A stretch of DNA of 64,000 nucleotides from Leptodontidium sp. MPI-SDFR-AT-0119 (GCA_020726505.1 JAHLEZ010000020.1:992001-1056000); one strand, 5' to 3'. Numbered from the stretch's first letter, positions 21,859 through 33,333 are shown. Notes: generated by a model not told the origin, from the letters alone. Numbers and translations: made by a program.

Positions 21859-22072
21859 ATGTCTCCCTGGTTCGTCCTTGCTAGCTTCTCCTCTTACTAT
21901 TGCAACTTTCACCACTTTCGCCATTCTAATACGTCCGTTTGAACTAGTGATTGCTCAGCTCTTGCTCCGGCAACTGCTCAAGCTGCTCCTGCAGCTCTTG
22001 CGGAGTAAGTTCTAGTTATCTTTCAAGTCATTCTTCCGAGCAACCCGCTAACTTCCGCTGCCGCAGCACTAA
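21859..22072 (+). CDS. Metallothionein-like 20-residue Cys-rich protein
   Basis: Three tiny exons fit by phase: 21859-21869, 21959-22004 and 22067-22072. The introns are 89 bp (GTTCGT...CAG) and 62 bp (GTAAGT...CAG, with a GCTAAC branch site 14 bp from its end). The product starts MSPCSCSGNC and ends SCSCSSCGH: six Cys in 20 residues, spaced C-x-C-x3-C-x2-C-x-C-x2-C, with no aromatic residue. This is the plan of the small copper metallothioneins of filamentous fungi, which bind Cu(I) in the cytosol. The adjacent ZIP relic and two ferric reductases elsewhere in the window are also metal genes. The first donor is weak, and another acceptor (TAG at 21945-21947) would give a Cys-poor product, so transcript proof matters. 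Confidence 0.6.
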
Positions 22073-22433
22073 ATCTCTCGCCGTCCGCACATTGAGCACG
22101 GAGAGATGTCTCAAGACCGAAATCTGTTGTTCCGACCAGGATGTGTGCACTTTTGATGAAGTGGGGAAGGCGAAAGCAAGGGACTGAGACGCTGCTGGCG
22201 GGCTGTGGTCGAAGCTGTCACTCATTTGTCTTCTGTTATTGTCTAAGGAAGAGTTAGCTCAACCCAATTAACTGAGTCATAGATGTCGGCATTCTCAATG
22301 TGATCGCCCGAGCCAGCCAGTGAAACTGTCTTATACATCAAGTTATCCTTCGATTTCAAGCATTGTGACTTTGGTATCATGGATGTTGATTCTTTAGACT
22401 TTTATGCTACAGGAACCATCACTTGCTCGCCGA

Positions 22434-23090
22434 TCACGCCCACTTCCCAAGCAGAGCCATCAACCCAGCTCCAAGAGACATCATGTCAAAGGCACTAAGC
22501 ACAACAGACAATTTCGCCTTCCGCATTGAGTTGCTGAACATGAATTCACAAGCTATCAGCTCCACTAATCCGGTGTAGATTAAGATGCCAGCACTGATCG
22601 AATCGAAAACGCCATTCACGATCAGGGTTGTCTGGTGTGACGGTACAAGAGCATGAACGAGGTCGAATGCGACTTGGGTAAAATGATTGTTTACAAGGAA
22701 GAAAGAGATTCGTAAGGAAATCTCTGACTTAAGCTATTTACTCAATATTCATAAAGTGAGACTATTCACAAAATATGAACGTCACCTGATCATTCCCTCA
22801 CATCTGGGAGCCTGGAGGATAGGTATTTCGTACTCCTAAGCTTATGGCAATAGCTATGGGCGTGGAGAAGCTGTACGCAACGCCGAGAATGTACGGCATC
22901 CATTTCCTCGACTTGGGCCATGGAGTCACTGCTAATCTCGATTCGAGACCCAATCCTTCGAAGGTTTGATGGAAGACGATGACTGCATAGAGCGTGTTGA
23001 ACTCTTCACCGGACACTGCAAGTGTCAAGCCGATGAAAATCGAATGGAAAATCACACCAAACTCGAGGATGAATATTGCCGTCATCTGAG
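22434..23090 (-). pseudogene. ZIP zinc/iron transporter, C-terminal half
   Basis: Two minus-strand segments make the latter half of a ZIP permease. At 23090-22799, after a TTTGCAG acceptor, lies ILEFGVIFHSIFIGLTLAVSG (TM4 with the metal-binding His), then FHQTFEGLGL (TM5 with the HQxxEG motif). At 22631-22434, after a CACCAG acceptor, lies TTLIVNGVFDSISAGILIYTGLVELIACEF, ending LGAGLMALLGKWA, a normal ZIP C-terminus. TM1-3 and the His-rich loop are not found upstream, where a low-complexity Ser/Pro-rich stretch lies instead. The join between the two segments has a TGA and no clean in-phase donor. I therefore consider it truncated and probably dead, although the conserved residues that remain are intact. 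Confidence 0.75.
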
Positions 23091-24648
23091 CTGCAAAGTC
23101 ATCAGTAGATTGGAAAATGCTATTTTGAAGTATGCTGGATTGTCTTGAATCGGCAACTGGCTGCTGATCGAGGGAGTGGACTTTTTCTCTTTCGTGGGTT
23201 GATGTAGGTGGGGAGGTGAATTGATTTGGGTAGGGAGGTCGACGGAGCTGAGGGGGGTGGTTTGTTTTGGACCTGTGAGTTGAGGCACCTGGGGAAATGA
23301 ATCGACTTGGAGAGGGAAGTTGATGCAGCTAGAGAGGTTGTATTTCTTTCCTTTTGTTGCGGAGTTGATGTAGTACAGAAGCTCGGTGCTTCCTGCTGAG
23401 GTTTAGAATCTCGATCAACGTCTTTGGCTGTGACGGAATTTGAGGTTGGTTGTGAAGGAGAGTTGTAGAGAAGTTGGAGAGATGTCGGAGAAAAGTGAAC
23501 TCGACTTGGCGCCAAACGCGTCAGAGGCGTCGAATCAACTCCGCAGATCTCCAAACTCCCGAAATGAGGTATTTGGGCCCTTTTGAATCGATATAAAATC
23601 TGCGACGCGAATCTGGAGTTGTGGTGGAGGTTGACAATTGTAAAAGAGAAAGCTGCAGCGAAAGCTCAGTGGGTTGGGCGCATGCACATATGCGCTAGTA
23701 CAGCTACAGTAGCTCCCGCTTCTAGCTTGAATGCGTGCACCGTTGCTGCTACTCGGTAAACTCTTATCAGGAAATGGATACCGTTCAGTGGTAGAAAACA
23801 ATAGAAAAGGCTACAATGGCTGCAGGCACCACGGCATACGGCGAGAATTTCAATCAGGTTTCTGCGAACTTACACAACGTACACTCCTCGTCTCATCTCT
23901 TATGGCAGACCCATCAGCATTTGTGCCCTGTCATCAAGCTCGTCCTCCTCAGCGCGGCACCATCCACTACTATCAGTAGCAGTTGTCATATCATCAACAA
24001 ACAGAGTCTCTTCCTCCACTTCACCCGCTTCTTGCGTCGTAACCTCCGTCCCGGCCTCAAGCAGCCGCAGGTTCGGGATCGGTAGCTTGTCCGGAGGATG
24101 AGCTCTGCCAGCAGAAGCTATCAGCTTGTTAAACGCACAACACCCCGAAAGAGACATATACGGTATGTCAGGATACGTATCGCCGGATATCCCTCCAGCA
24201 GATCCTCCAGGGCCCAAATTAGTACGTCCATGACCTTGTCCCTGTTTCAACTTCCTCCGCCCTTTGAAGGTCGAGAGGTTCTAAAATGGGTGTTGGGGAG
24301 TTTTATAACCAACAATACAATTAACACTGAGGCGCGGTATTGATTGGCGTGGCAGGACTAACAAGCGTGATCCCAACGAACAACGTCCCTCTCGGCGGCC
24401 CATGTGACCATCTAGGACCAATCTTCACTGAAGTTGACAAATATAAAGAGCGGGAACTGCATTTGAAGGAAGAATTATGGGTTCCTATATTGCAGATGAT
24501 CTACGGGCTGCCATCTACAAGTCAACGGCATACAAATCTGAGAGGAGGGCGCTGATACATAATCTACTAATATCTACACCGGTGGATTTAGTTTCCTTTT
24601 CGAAATATCTCTGATTTTCTATCCATTTACAAATAGTCATCTTCCTTG
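23091..24648. other. Non-coding with low-complexity stretch
   Basis: From 23120 to 23554 the minus strand is open but Ser/Pro/Thr-rich with a repeated TSLxKSIHxP-like unit and no domain. The ferric-reductase start relic is at 23715-23895. The rest (23.9-24.65 kb) shows only short frames without recognisable motifs. Confidence 0.4.
23715..23895 (+). pseudogene. Relic of ferric-reductase promoter and first exon
   Basis: The stretch is alignable by eye to the promoter and start of the intact ferric reductase at 34.1 kb. Shared words include GCTTGAATGCGT, CTGCTACTCGGTA/CTGCTCGGTACA, GGAAATGGATACC(G/A)TTCAGTGGTA, and ATCAGGTTTCTGC...ACTTACA..ACGTAC. A stop appears eight codons after the ATG and the remainder is deleted, so only about 180 bp survive. 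Confidence 0.7.
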
Positions 24649-25216
24649 TTATTCCTCTTCAACAATCTCTTTTCTCTTGTTTGAGAGGCGCTTTTCGACG
24701 TCTTCCGGCAGCAGATTTTTTGGGAGAGGATAGGCAGTTTGCTAGATGACTATCAGTACTGTCGTATATTTCAAGCAAGCAATCGCTTTACTTACTATCT
24801 CTGCCATAGACGGTAGCCGTGATGCATAACCCTTGGAGCTATATGTAGTATATCGGCCATGCTTGCAAATGATCAGAGCTACATCGATACCATCGAATTC
24901 TCCTAATTCATAGGCTTTCTTAATCAAGGTTTCCTTCCTCCTGTTTATCCCCTCGTTCTTTCTCTTTCTTCTTTTCCCCTCTTCATTTCGTTTGACGTTT
25001 ACACTATCCATTAATGCCAAAAGTGATCTGCTCAGGTTAGTTTTGATGCACTTCGAGCGTTAAGCCTGAGACTTTGAAGAGTCGCTATTCTGAGCCGTGT
25101 CTCACAGTACAAAGTTGAACAATTTTGAGTGATTATTATTCATGCGCACATAATTGGAGTCTGGCCGGAAACAGAGCGGCCAAATACATCGGACAGCCAT
25201 ATCCTGGAGGAGCCAT
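24649..25216 (-). CDS. MADS-box-like small protein, copy 1
   Basis: The middle exon (25027-24796) encodes a stretch very like the MADS/SRF core: RRKETLIKKAYELGEFDGID and then VALIICKHGRYTTYSS, corresponding to the DNA-contact helix and first strand. A GTAAGT...TAG intron of 54 bp leads to a last exon (24741-24649) ending in a Lys/Glu-rich tail. The upstream exon (25216-25146) is less sure. It fits phase only with a GC-AG intron of 118 bp where the paralogue at 33.5-34.0 kb has GTATGA in the same place. The model gives 131 residues. The N-terminal arm lacks the usual MGRxKI. Function as a sequence-specific DNA binder is inferred from the motif only. Confidence 0.6.
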
Positions 25217-25493
25217 TTCTGGAGGCTGCCATTTTTGAAGCCCAATCGCTACTACAACGACGGAAGAAGGGTTACCTATCTTATCGCCGCCTGAACTAGA
25301 TCTCACCACGTACAAACCTACCAACCTACCAACCTTTAGAGACCTGCAGAGGTCGGGACTTTTCAAGCTTCCATCTACGATACGGCAAACACTTTCGATA
25401 CAGCAGCCCTTGCAACGAGCACATCGTGGCCACCGAGAAATTATAATATTGCGTAACGTCGCATCTAGGGTGACGCTAAGCAGTTTAAATACA

Positions 25494-27542
25494 ATGTACA
25501 ATCCAAGGCACTCAGCAACGACACCACAAGGTCCATGTAGCACTGTCTGCTCGCCGAACTCTCCTATGCTGGCACCAACCACTGCTCAGGGGCGAATGAT
25601 CAAAGTTTCACGCAAAATGATGATCGATGAAATTGAGGAGGTCCAGTTCGAAAGCAAAAAAGTTCTCTCGCTTGAAGTCGAAGCTGCTGGCTATGGCAAA
25701 GAGATCGCTAGCTATAGTAGCATGTTGCAAGATGCTGTGGCGATTTACCTCCAAGCCGCTATGGGTATGGATACTATCCTGGCCTTGACGATAGTCGAGC
25801 CAAGACTGTCGGGTCTTCACATGAGCCTAGTGTCGGAACACGACCGACACTCCATGCTTAGGACTGTGCTTTCACGACTGCCGGATCATGTCTCAAAACT
25901 TGAGGACAAAATACTACTCGTAAAGGGCATGGCTGATGAATACACTGCAGCTATCAAAGCCCAACTTCCTTTCGAAACGGCAGACTTTGAAATGCCGATC
26001 ATCGACTTACCATTCTGGTCAGAGCTAGATCGGCTATGGGAACTTTATTTCGACGTACGCGAGGAGATTGACGATTGCAAAAGAAAATCGATAGATGCAC
26101 AACCTGCCATACTTGTTACACACTTATCGCTTGATGAACTTTTGAGCAAACTTGAAATGGAAAGAGGATTTATGGGAAACGACGAGGGTTTCTCAAACGC
26201 ATATGCACAAGACAGAGACTACAATGTTACACTGTCAGCTGCGATACAGAACCATGCGCCTCTACCTTGTTTAGAATGGCGTCTAGCACAGGCATCCGAT
26301 AATACGCTGGCCACTGAAGAGTCAACCCCGACGTCCCAGAGTTGCCCGGTGGTAGGTTCCCTCGCCCCCACACACCTAGTCCCTCTGCAGAGCGCTTGGG
26401 GTCGACAAGAGCGCCTGTCGACATCAAGATCGTCCACATCTCTCGATCCTGCCTCCTCCAACCATGCCATTACCCCTGCGATCCCGGCTTTTGCCGCTAG
26501 GCTAGACTGTAGCAATCTAGCCACAGGCCAGAGCTGTGGCACGCATCGAGGTGAGCCCCAACATCTTCATTCGGACAGATAACTGACTGTTTGGTTCGAA
26601 GCCTCCTCTTTGACTAAGCCGCCTCGGATTCATACGCAAGAACAACAACAAGAACAAGCAACACGCCTAGGAGAATCGGTCAGCAAGACATGCGGATCCA
26701 CGATCCCTCCAGACATAGTACTCAAGATCCAGAGGATTGCTAGCCACGAAATCATGCCGACGTTGTGGCGCTACCTCCGTACACAGAGGACATCACTCCT
26801 AGAGACAGGTGTGGACCAAAAACCTGCGACCACAGCACCGCTAGATACAGTAGAGGACAGAATAAAAAGGCTATTATCAAGGTATCAAACGCAGTACGAA
26901 GCGTTCTCAGATGATGATGCTTACTTCCCTGAATTCCATCGTCGACTATATCTGGCACACATATGCGGCCTGTACAACCAGGAGAAAATGACCCGAAGGC
27001 AAAACTGACGCCAGAGGAAGAGGGAGAGGCGAACGGAGAGGCGAACAGCAGCTAACGGCAGAGCAGCAAACAGATCTTTGAATGATATCTTTATTGACTT
27101 TCTTCTCCCACAGCTGCAAAAGGAGGATGGTACACGTCAAAATACCAAGAAAAGGTTTGAAAACTGGATGGCACTGGGAAGGATATGCGCAAAATTGGTG
27201 GAGCACTTTGGTGAAGCTATCTTGGTCCTCCTGCCTCCGGACCTGTCAAATGAGTCGTAAGTTGCAAGGAAGCAGGTTCATCCTCCGCTGAATAGCTAAT
27301 TTGATCGTCGTAGTCTTCGGACCCTTACAGTACGCCAAGAAGATGCCATTATAACATATCTACGCCAACTTAAACCGGGTCTGAAGTCTGACATTCAGAA
27401 CCTGACGACTTTTCTATTGCAAGTCGTCGAAGCACAGCGCCCGCCAATTATAAAACTAAAGCTTGAGTTGTTGTCTGAGAACGAGATAGGGTCCGGTGGG
27501 CACGCAAGGAGGTCGCTGAAAGAGTTGTTTGAATTACTCTGA
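25494..27542 (+). CDS. Conserved-looking protein of unknown function
   Basis: Four exons fit by phase: 25494-26550, 26602-26971, 27062-27256 and 27314-27542. Introns are 51 bp GTGAGC...AAG, 90 bp GTACAA...CAG (least certain; without it a TGA at 27006 interrupts the same frame), and 57 bp GTAAGT...TAG. They give 616 residues. The protein starts with a Ser/Pro-rich region, then a long helical, acidic part (about residues 50-260), a second Ser/Thr-rich linker, and a C-terminal helical region with SLNDIFIDFLLPQLQ and LRTLTVRQEDAIITYLRQLK. I recognise no domain. It lies head-to-head with MADS-like copy 1 (25216), so the two may share a promoter region. Confidence 0.55.
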
Positions 27543-27907
27543 TAAGGTAGACTAAGCGTTGTTGCTGACGGAGGAGGCGCTCTCGCAACGCTCTCCACCT
27601 AGCACTGCAGCGTAACACTTGCCAAACACCCGATTGGAACCCAGGTCGTTTTAATATCAATCAGCACGTTCTCTCTCTACCCCCAGCCCCGACGCGTGGA
27701 CCAGAAAGGTTAAAAACCACACAAGACTGTTGGCTTTAGATTTTTCCTTAATTGACGAATACATTACTACCTCCTTCTCTTGGGGCTGTTTCAACCTTGT
27801 TCACGCAGAGTCTATGAATGTAGGCCCACAAGTATCGAACCTCTTCTCAGGCTTTAACTTAGCTAATCCGAACCCCACCAGTTCTCTTCTGCCACACGAT
27901 CCCACAA
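27543..27907. other. No gene seen
   Basis: Short spacer between two plus-strand genes. An open stretch at 27730-27993 has no recognisable features. Confidence 0.35.
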
Positions 27908-28725
27908 ATGACTCCTACTCCTTCCAACCACGACGACCCTTCAAGTGCGCCTTCGCATCTGATGTTCACATTATTCAATCGACTGCCGATTGAACTACGG
28001 CTGAAGATCTGGAAGGATGCTCTGCCCGATCCAAAGAGGTTGAGGAAAACAAGACGTGACCATGATAAGGTGGCAGTGACGTCGGACACCAAGGGCCCAT
28101 CTGTGCTCTTTGCCTGTCCAGAGTCCTACTCTGTCGCATCGAAATTCTATATCCCAAGTTTTGCCGTGGGGGTTTCGACCCCAGAAACATACTTCGACCA
28201 CCAGAGAGATATTTATATCGTCGTTTCGACACATTTACTCTGTTCCACGAAAATGATTGGTACAGCGAAACCATGGACGAATTGGAGTGCCTCTATGACT
28301 CTGCAAACCTCAAGCGCGTTCAGAATCTTGCGGTGTTGTTAAATCCGGATCCGGAAGAGATCACGAATATGGCGAGGCCTGATAGGTTGGCCAACATCCT
28401 ATTCCTTTTTGGCCATGTCAAAAACCTCACACTTATACTCGGCCATTTCGATCAGGAGGGCGACGACCAGGGAGATATCCTACTTATGGAGCCAATTGAT
28501 GTTGCAAAGACCTGTCATAATTACGAGACCTCTTCGGAACCCATCCCAGCGCCGGGACGTACTGGATGTGCCTTTGAACACAAACTTCGTGTCTACGGCC
28601 GAGCTTGGAACGAGCCTCGGAGATTGGAAGCGCTAGAAGAAGACAATGGCAAGGGTGAGGAGCATAGCGTAGAAAGCTTTAATGAAGCGGGTGACGGATT
28701 CTTTGGGACGGTTTTGACATTCTAA
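27908..28725 (+). pseudogene. 2EXR-domain protein with a frame change
   Basis: The first frame starts with a Pro/Ser-rich head followed by LFNRLPIELRLKIWKDALP, the defining start of the fungal 2EXR domain, and continues to FDHQRDIYI at about 28220. The continuation of the domain (RRFDTFTLFHENDW..., then LKRVQNLAVLLNPDP and FLFGHVKNLTLILG) is in another frame through to the stop at 28725. No intron of suitable phase is visible at the break. Either one base was lost near 28222 (pseudogene or sequence error), or the gene uses an unusual splice. 2EXR proteins are numerous in Pezizomycotina and have no assigned biochemical role. Confidence 0.6.
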
Positions 28726-29229
28726 AAAGTACTGTAACTAAGGAAACATCTGTGAGGGTGATTAGTTGGACAATTAGGATTATATCAACACCAAGTGGTG
28801 GGGTCGAAGTTCTGGATAAACTCTGACGTGCGCGAGTGTGTGAGCGCGGTTCAGGTGAAAGTCATATCCTTCGTGGGAGTTACTTTCTTTCCCCTGCTCG
28901 ATTATGATCAGTAACTTTTTCTGTCCACTCTTGAACCGTCGGCAGCCTTCTCATCCATCTGTAAATTGATCCTACTATCATTTGTCACAAGCAAGGGAGA
29001 AAATTTTCAAAGTTCACAATTAGGTTGACAGCTGGGTTGAATTCTATTATGCAAATACTTTACGTTCAAATATGAAGATTTATTAAACATCACTCCCAAA
29101 AGAGAAAAGGCCCTATACAATGTGCTGAGTAGGTGACTAGAGATACTGTTCGAGTTGTTTCGACATAGTATGGTTATCCTTTCCATTGTCTATTTCAGCA
29201 AGCTTAATTCTGCAGGATCCAACTACGCT
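28726..29229. other. No gene seen
   Basis: Non-coding by inspection; AT-richer towards 29.1 kb. Nothing recognisable. Confidence 0.35.
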
Positions 29230-29560
29230 GGCTGAAACGCCCGACTCTGTCTAGATCACGTTCATGGTTCGTGAACGAGACATGTGGAGGACTGCTCAAA
29301 GTCTTCTGGTTTCTTCGTCCGATCCATCCGAGATCGAGCGGATAGCCGTGAATTACATGAGGAAGCAGGAACAAATGAAGGTATATAATACTGACTTGAA
29401 TATACTGACCCCGCAAATGTGTTTCCAAGCTGCGATCGCCAACGGAAGCAACATGCTGCTTTTGAGTTCCGGAGAGGGAGATTAATATTAATGAAGAGCT
29501 GGAGGCTTCCGTCTCTCATTTATTATCCAGATCAGGCTCACAGATGGAGGTTGATATCGA
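29230..29560 (+). pseudogene. Relic of a DUF3723 protein C-terminus
   Basis: The frame 29264-29485 contains SDPSEIERIAVNYMRK, then LTPQMCFQAAIANGSNMLLL. This matches the C-terminal module of the intact DUF3723 gene downstream (DDPSEVKRVAAKYVRKH..LTPERCYDAVVSDGTYTV). Past the stop the similarity continues one frame over (INEELEASVSHL), so a frameshift is present. Nothing of the main DUF3723 domain is left here. Confidence 0.65.
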
Positions 29561-30601
29561 ATGAGGTCGTTGATGATACACCTGGCTGCCAGACACTGTA
29601 CTATATTGACGATAAGGAGCTGCGCAGATCACTCTTCCAGCATAAAACTTTGTAATTGCTGTTGGGTAGACATTCAGAATCGTGAAGACTCGATGAATCC
29701 CTGACCTCCAAATTGGTAGATTCTGTAAAAATGAATATAATTTTGATGCTGGATTTGAGAAATGGTTATTTGGGTCCCAGATTCTAACGTTGAGGAAATG
29801 CTGGGCCAAATCTGGGGATTCAACGCCGTCTATGGTCAGGTCACCCTCACCGCCTACTAAGGGTTGACGCTGATTTCTTGCAAACCCGTTTCCTACTTAC
29901 GGTACCTTGCAGAGACGATTTCATCATCATCAGCAATCATGCACGGCCCCAGGGTGAGGTTTTCGGACACCACACTTCGATAGATACCCTTGTGGCCGCT
30001 TTTGATCAAACGTGCATTTGTGGCCAAACAGGTGGTACGATAAAGTGGACACGGTGACGGCTGGTTTCTACCTACCATCGAAAAGTGGCGACACCCCACA
30101 TGTGGAAGTAACTTTGCGATCTTCATTTTAAGTTACTGTATATTAATCGGTGAAAATTAATTCATTCCGGGCTTTCGGCGCCAAATATGACCTCACCTTG
30201 CGCGTGCAAGATCTGGTGGGCCATTTTCGGCTGCTGAATAGGGGCTCGCTTCTGACGCCAAGTCAAAATAGAGCTAGTTTGTTCCCGTTGCGAAAGATCA
30301 CGTGATCTATGGAATTGTTAATTTATGTGAAAAACATAGGCCTACAGTCGCTTGTAGGAATCGGCTTCGCCTCCTTTAGTTTAAAAGAATTCTGAGCACA
30401 AACCACATTGGCCACTTTTGGCGCTGACACTGTACGGTTTTTCTTATGGTTGCTTATAAAATCGGCTTCAACCCTTTCTCGGATAACCGAATTGTGAGCA
30501 CAGACTATAGCTGTTGTAGCACCTCAATAACGCCCCAAAGGACTTTTTGGAGGTCTAACATCTCTATATACGTCTGGGTGGTGTGAAACGGTAATTCCAA
30601 G
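29561..30601. other. Intergenic, no convincing gene
   Basis: Short frames only. Around 30350-30510 two ~50-bp segments resemble each other (ATCGGCTTC...GA(A)TT(C/G)TGAGCACA), an old imperfect direct duplication in the promoter of the following gene. Confidence 0.4.
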
Positions 30602-31834
30602 ATGCCTCGGGCGAAACGAAGCTTTGCCGCAACGGACGCGAACGCAGCTCCACTACATACCAGACCAACCAAGTCCACCAAAGTCTCCGATACTTCTAAC
30701 ACGCCCACTGCTAGAACTTCTAGCATACCAGAATGTCCTATCAAGTTTGTTTGCGTGCCTCGCCCATTCTGGGACTTTAGGCTCGAGTACAAAGGCGAAA
30801 TTGAAGACGACGAAGATGAGGGCGTGGATAGCCTACAGGAGAAGAGGTCTGAGACATTGAAAGAAGCGAGAAAGACTTGGCTGAAGCCTGCTGCGGAGTT
30901 CCCGGGTTACGCTTGGGCAGTAAGTTGGACTTACTGTTACGCACTTTATAAAATACTAATTCAATACGCTATAGCTATCCTTAAAGGCGCGAAAGCTGAT
31001 CAAGAAATACGACCTACAGACTCAGAAGAGAGACCAAGACTCCCTTGGAATGTTCATTTACAACGACTTTACAGGATACGGACTACAGGAGGTCGTTCAG
31101 AACCAGCTATCTGCATTCAATAAAGGATTCTTGTCCGATAATCCAAATCCCTTCGCATTATGGTACATGATGGAGTCTTTAGCGTGGTGGTTTAACAGCA
31201 CTGATACGACGCTCTGGTATAGTATGAGCACTTCAATTTGTCGATTATTCTACTAGCTAATCCGATTATAGTGATTGACGATAGCATGAGGGTCTCTGAT
31301 ACGCTTCAGATAGTTGGCCTTGCCATTCTGTCTACTCTTAATATACTAGAGCAAGCCGATCTACTCAAGAACGACTCGATTATCCCAAATATCCCTCTGA
31401 TTCTATCTTTGTTCCTAGGTTTGTTGGGGGACTTTGCTAACGCTATGAGCTTAAGAGACGAAGATCAAGACTGGCCGAATGCGATCACGGCTTACGCTGA
31501 GAAGCATAACATCGAGATTAAGGGCAAGTACAGTGTTACCAAGAAGTATTATCCTGCTCATAGTCTGCCCTCTAAGAAGCTTGCTCTTGTTAGGGTGGTG
31601 GCATCTACAGACAAATGGAAGTTTAAGCAGCGCTACAGGGTGTACTCAGCTACATATGGAAACGGAGGCGTAGAGTTCGACATCACGAAGATGTCTAAGG
31701 CTGAGCGTAGGGCAAAGGCTTTCGATCATAAGGATCCTTTAGATGAGATGCCTCCGATACCTAGCGAAGACCAGCCAACAGACGCCGATGAGCCTTTTCC
31801 AGAGGTAGATAGCGAGGAGGACGAGGAAGATTGA
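30602..31834 (+). CDS. Conserved fungal protein of unknown function
   Basis: Three exons fit by phase: 30602-30919, 30975-31221 and 31272-31834. Introns are 55 and 50 bp, with GTAAGT/GTATGA donors and CTAAT branch sites. They encode 375 residues. A basic Ser/Thr-rich head is followed by a globular part with FIYNDFTGYGLQEVVQNQ, MMESLAWWFN, a hydrophobic helical stretch around 190-240, and EFDITKMSKAERRAKAFDHKDPLDEM near the C-terminus, then an acidic tail. I know this wording (YNDWxGxGLQE ... YDITKMSRAERxxxxFxxKDPL) from a widespread uncharacterised family in leotiomycetes and relatives, some members of which carry an N-terminal SAP motif that I do not see here. No stop or frame problem is present, so it is probably functional. 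Confidence 0.7.
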
Positions 31835-31989
31835 GTCCTGATTCTTTATGATTTACTAGTGATTAGGGATATCCTCCGAAAGAGGTAAAGGACGTCGAGG
31901 AAGGCCAGGGTCGGCATCAAAAAGGGCGAAGCCCATTTTACAAGCGACTGTACACCATTCGTACACTCTAGATAGCAATATTGTCGATT

Positions 31990-32640
31990 GAGATCCTTGC
32001 AACTGACTTTGTATCGTCACGCATATGGCTGGTCGACTAGAGAGATCTAACTCGACTGTGACGCAGTTTGCAGACCCTGTTTCATTTGAGAAATAAGACG
32101 GACCTAAAATCTCATACTATCACACCGCCAAAGAGGAACTAACATGACGACCATCAGCGCCCCCAGTTACGGAAGAGGATCCATCTTGAAGTGCAATCCG
32201 ACTCCAACACCACAAATGACGATGATGGCAATCTATTAATGGCATGCGTTCACGTCGACTTCCACCAAAACTTAGTCCAATTGACTCTCTTTTTGTACAA
32301 GCCATCTGCCCTAAAGGACAACACGACCACCACGGAGACTCGCAAAGTGAATATTAGCGCTTCTGAACGCTGGGTACCACAAGAAATCCGTAGCGTAGAA
32401 GAGCCACCGTTGGATCTATTGCCGCTGAGAATAGCGTCACCATGGCACTACTATACCAGGGTATACCGCCGCGAGCTGGGGGGTCCAGTAGTTGTTGCGA
32501 GCAAGGTTCCGGCGAGATTGAAGCTTTTCAGCTGTATCGAAGGTTAATGACCCAGCACAGACGCTCCGACAGATTAGACATGAAAATTTTCTCACCTGCA
32601 TTGAAATATTTGCGTATGAAGCTGCATGTAGACATCTAAG
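31990..32640 (+). pseudogene. Truncated copy of the kinase-like gene at 39.9 kb
   Basis: From GAGATCCTTGCAACTGACTT onward the sequence matches 39815-40400 nearly base for base, including the ATG and MAGRLERSNST start. It has a TAA in codon 25, several substitutions and small indels, and a ~77-bp insertion at about 32300-32376 that is absent from the intact copy. Similarity ends near 32635, in the middle of the kinase-like domain. Same orientation as the intact copy, 7.8 kb upstream of it. Confidence 0.85.
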
Positions 32641-33333
32641 TCCTTACTATATCAATCCGCTCTACGCCTACACTGCCTGCAATTGGATTATTACCACGCA
32701 TGCTCGACCCCATGCTCTGCATCGTAGTATTTTTTAGCATAAAAGGGTGTGATGGTGTGTCTATAAATATTCCAGGCCAGGCCATCCGCAGCATATAGCC
32801 GCCCACGACGACACCATACGAGAAATATGCACAGGCATCCTCAAAAGTCCCGCTGAATGACCAGGTTCTTGCCGCAGTGGCTCGCTGAGCAATGTCATTA
32901 AGAACTTCGCATCAATTCCCTCTAGTTTTGGTGAAGACTAAGTAGGAGTATCGTCTGCACCCCACGACTGAATAGAAATAATCCGCTGGCTTGAAGAGCC
33001 AGATTGGCCATAAATAAAATGTCAGCGCGGCACACCACTGCGGCCGTATCACTCTGCTGAATATTTTGTTAGGGATGAACTGCAATGGTCCGAAGAGGCC
33101 TAATATAACGAAAAGCCAACATATTCCTTGGATGACCATGTTCCGTCCAGACTTCGCAGACGGCTTCCTTGGGGCAGACTTGGTGTTACAGAAGAGATAG
33201 GGAAAGCAGTGAGAGGGAGGAGGCTGGTATTGCTAGAGCAGCGAGACCCAGAGATGGTGGTAAGAGAGGAGTTGGAAGCAGTCTCGACAACCGGCCAAGG
33301 ATTTGTCATGAGAATTCTTTCTGATAACTCCAT
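32641..33333 (-). pseudogene. Membrane-protein relic with premature stop
   Basis: Minus-strand sequence encodes a Ser/Thr-rich start (33333-33100) and, in another frame, hydrophobic segments QGICWLFVILGLFGPLQFI and AALTFYLWPIWLF ending VVGCRRYSYLVFTKTRGN. A single TGA (where CGA would encode Arg) interrupts the frame, which then stays open for about 80 codons (CEVLNDIAQRATAARTWSF..., ACAYFSYGVVVGGYMLRMAW) to a TAG near 32640. One frame change plus one stop indicate a pseudogene. I do not recognise the family. Confidence 0.45.

Noticed and set aside
21951..22187. 78-codon Cys/Ser-rich frame read through both introns
   Set aside because: It needs a non-ATG start and ignores good splice sites; the three-exon metallothionein-like model explains the Cys pattern better.
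23120..23554. Ser/Pro-rich frame as the missing N-terminus of the ZIP gene
   Set aside because: No transmembrane segments or His-rich loop; low-complexity repeats instead.
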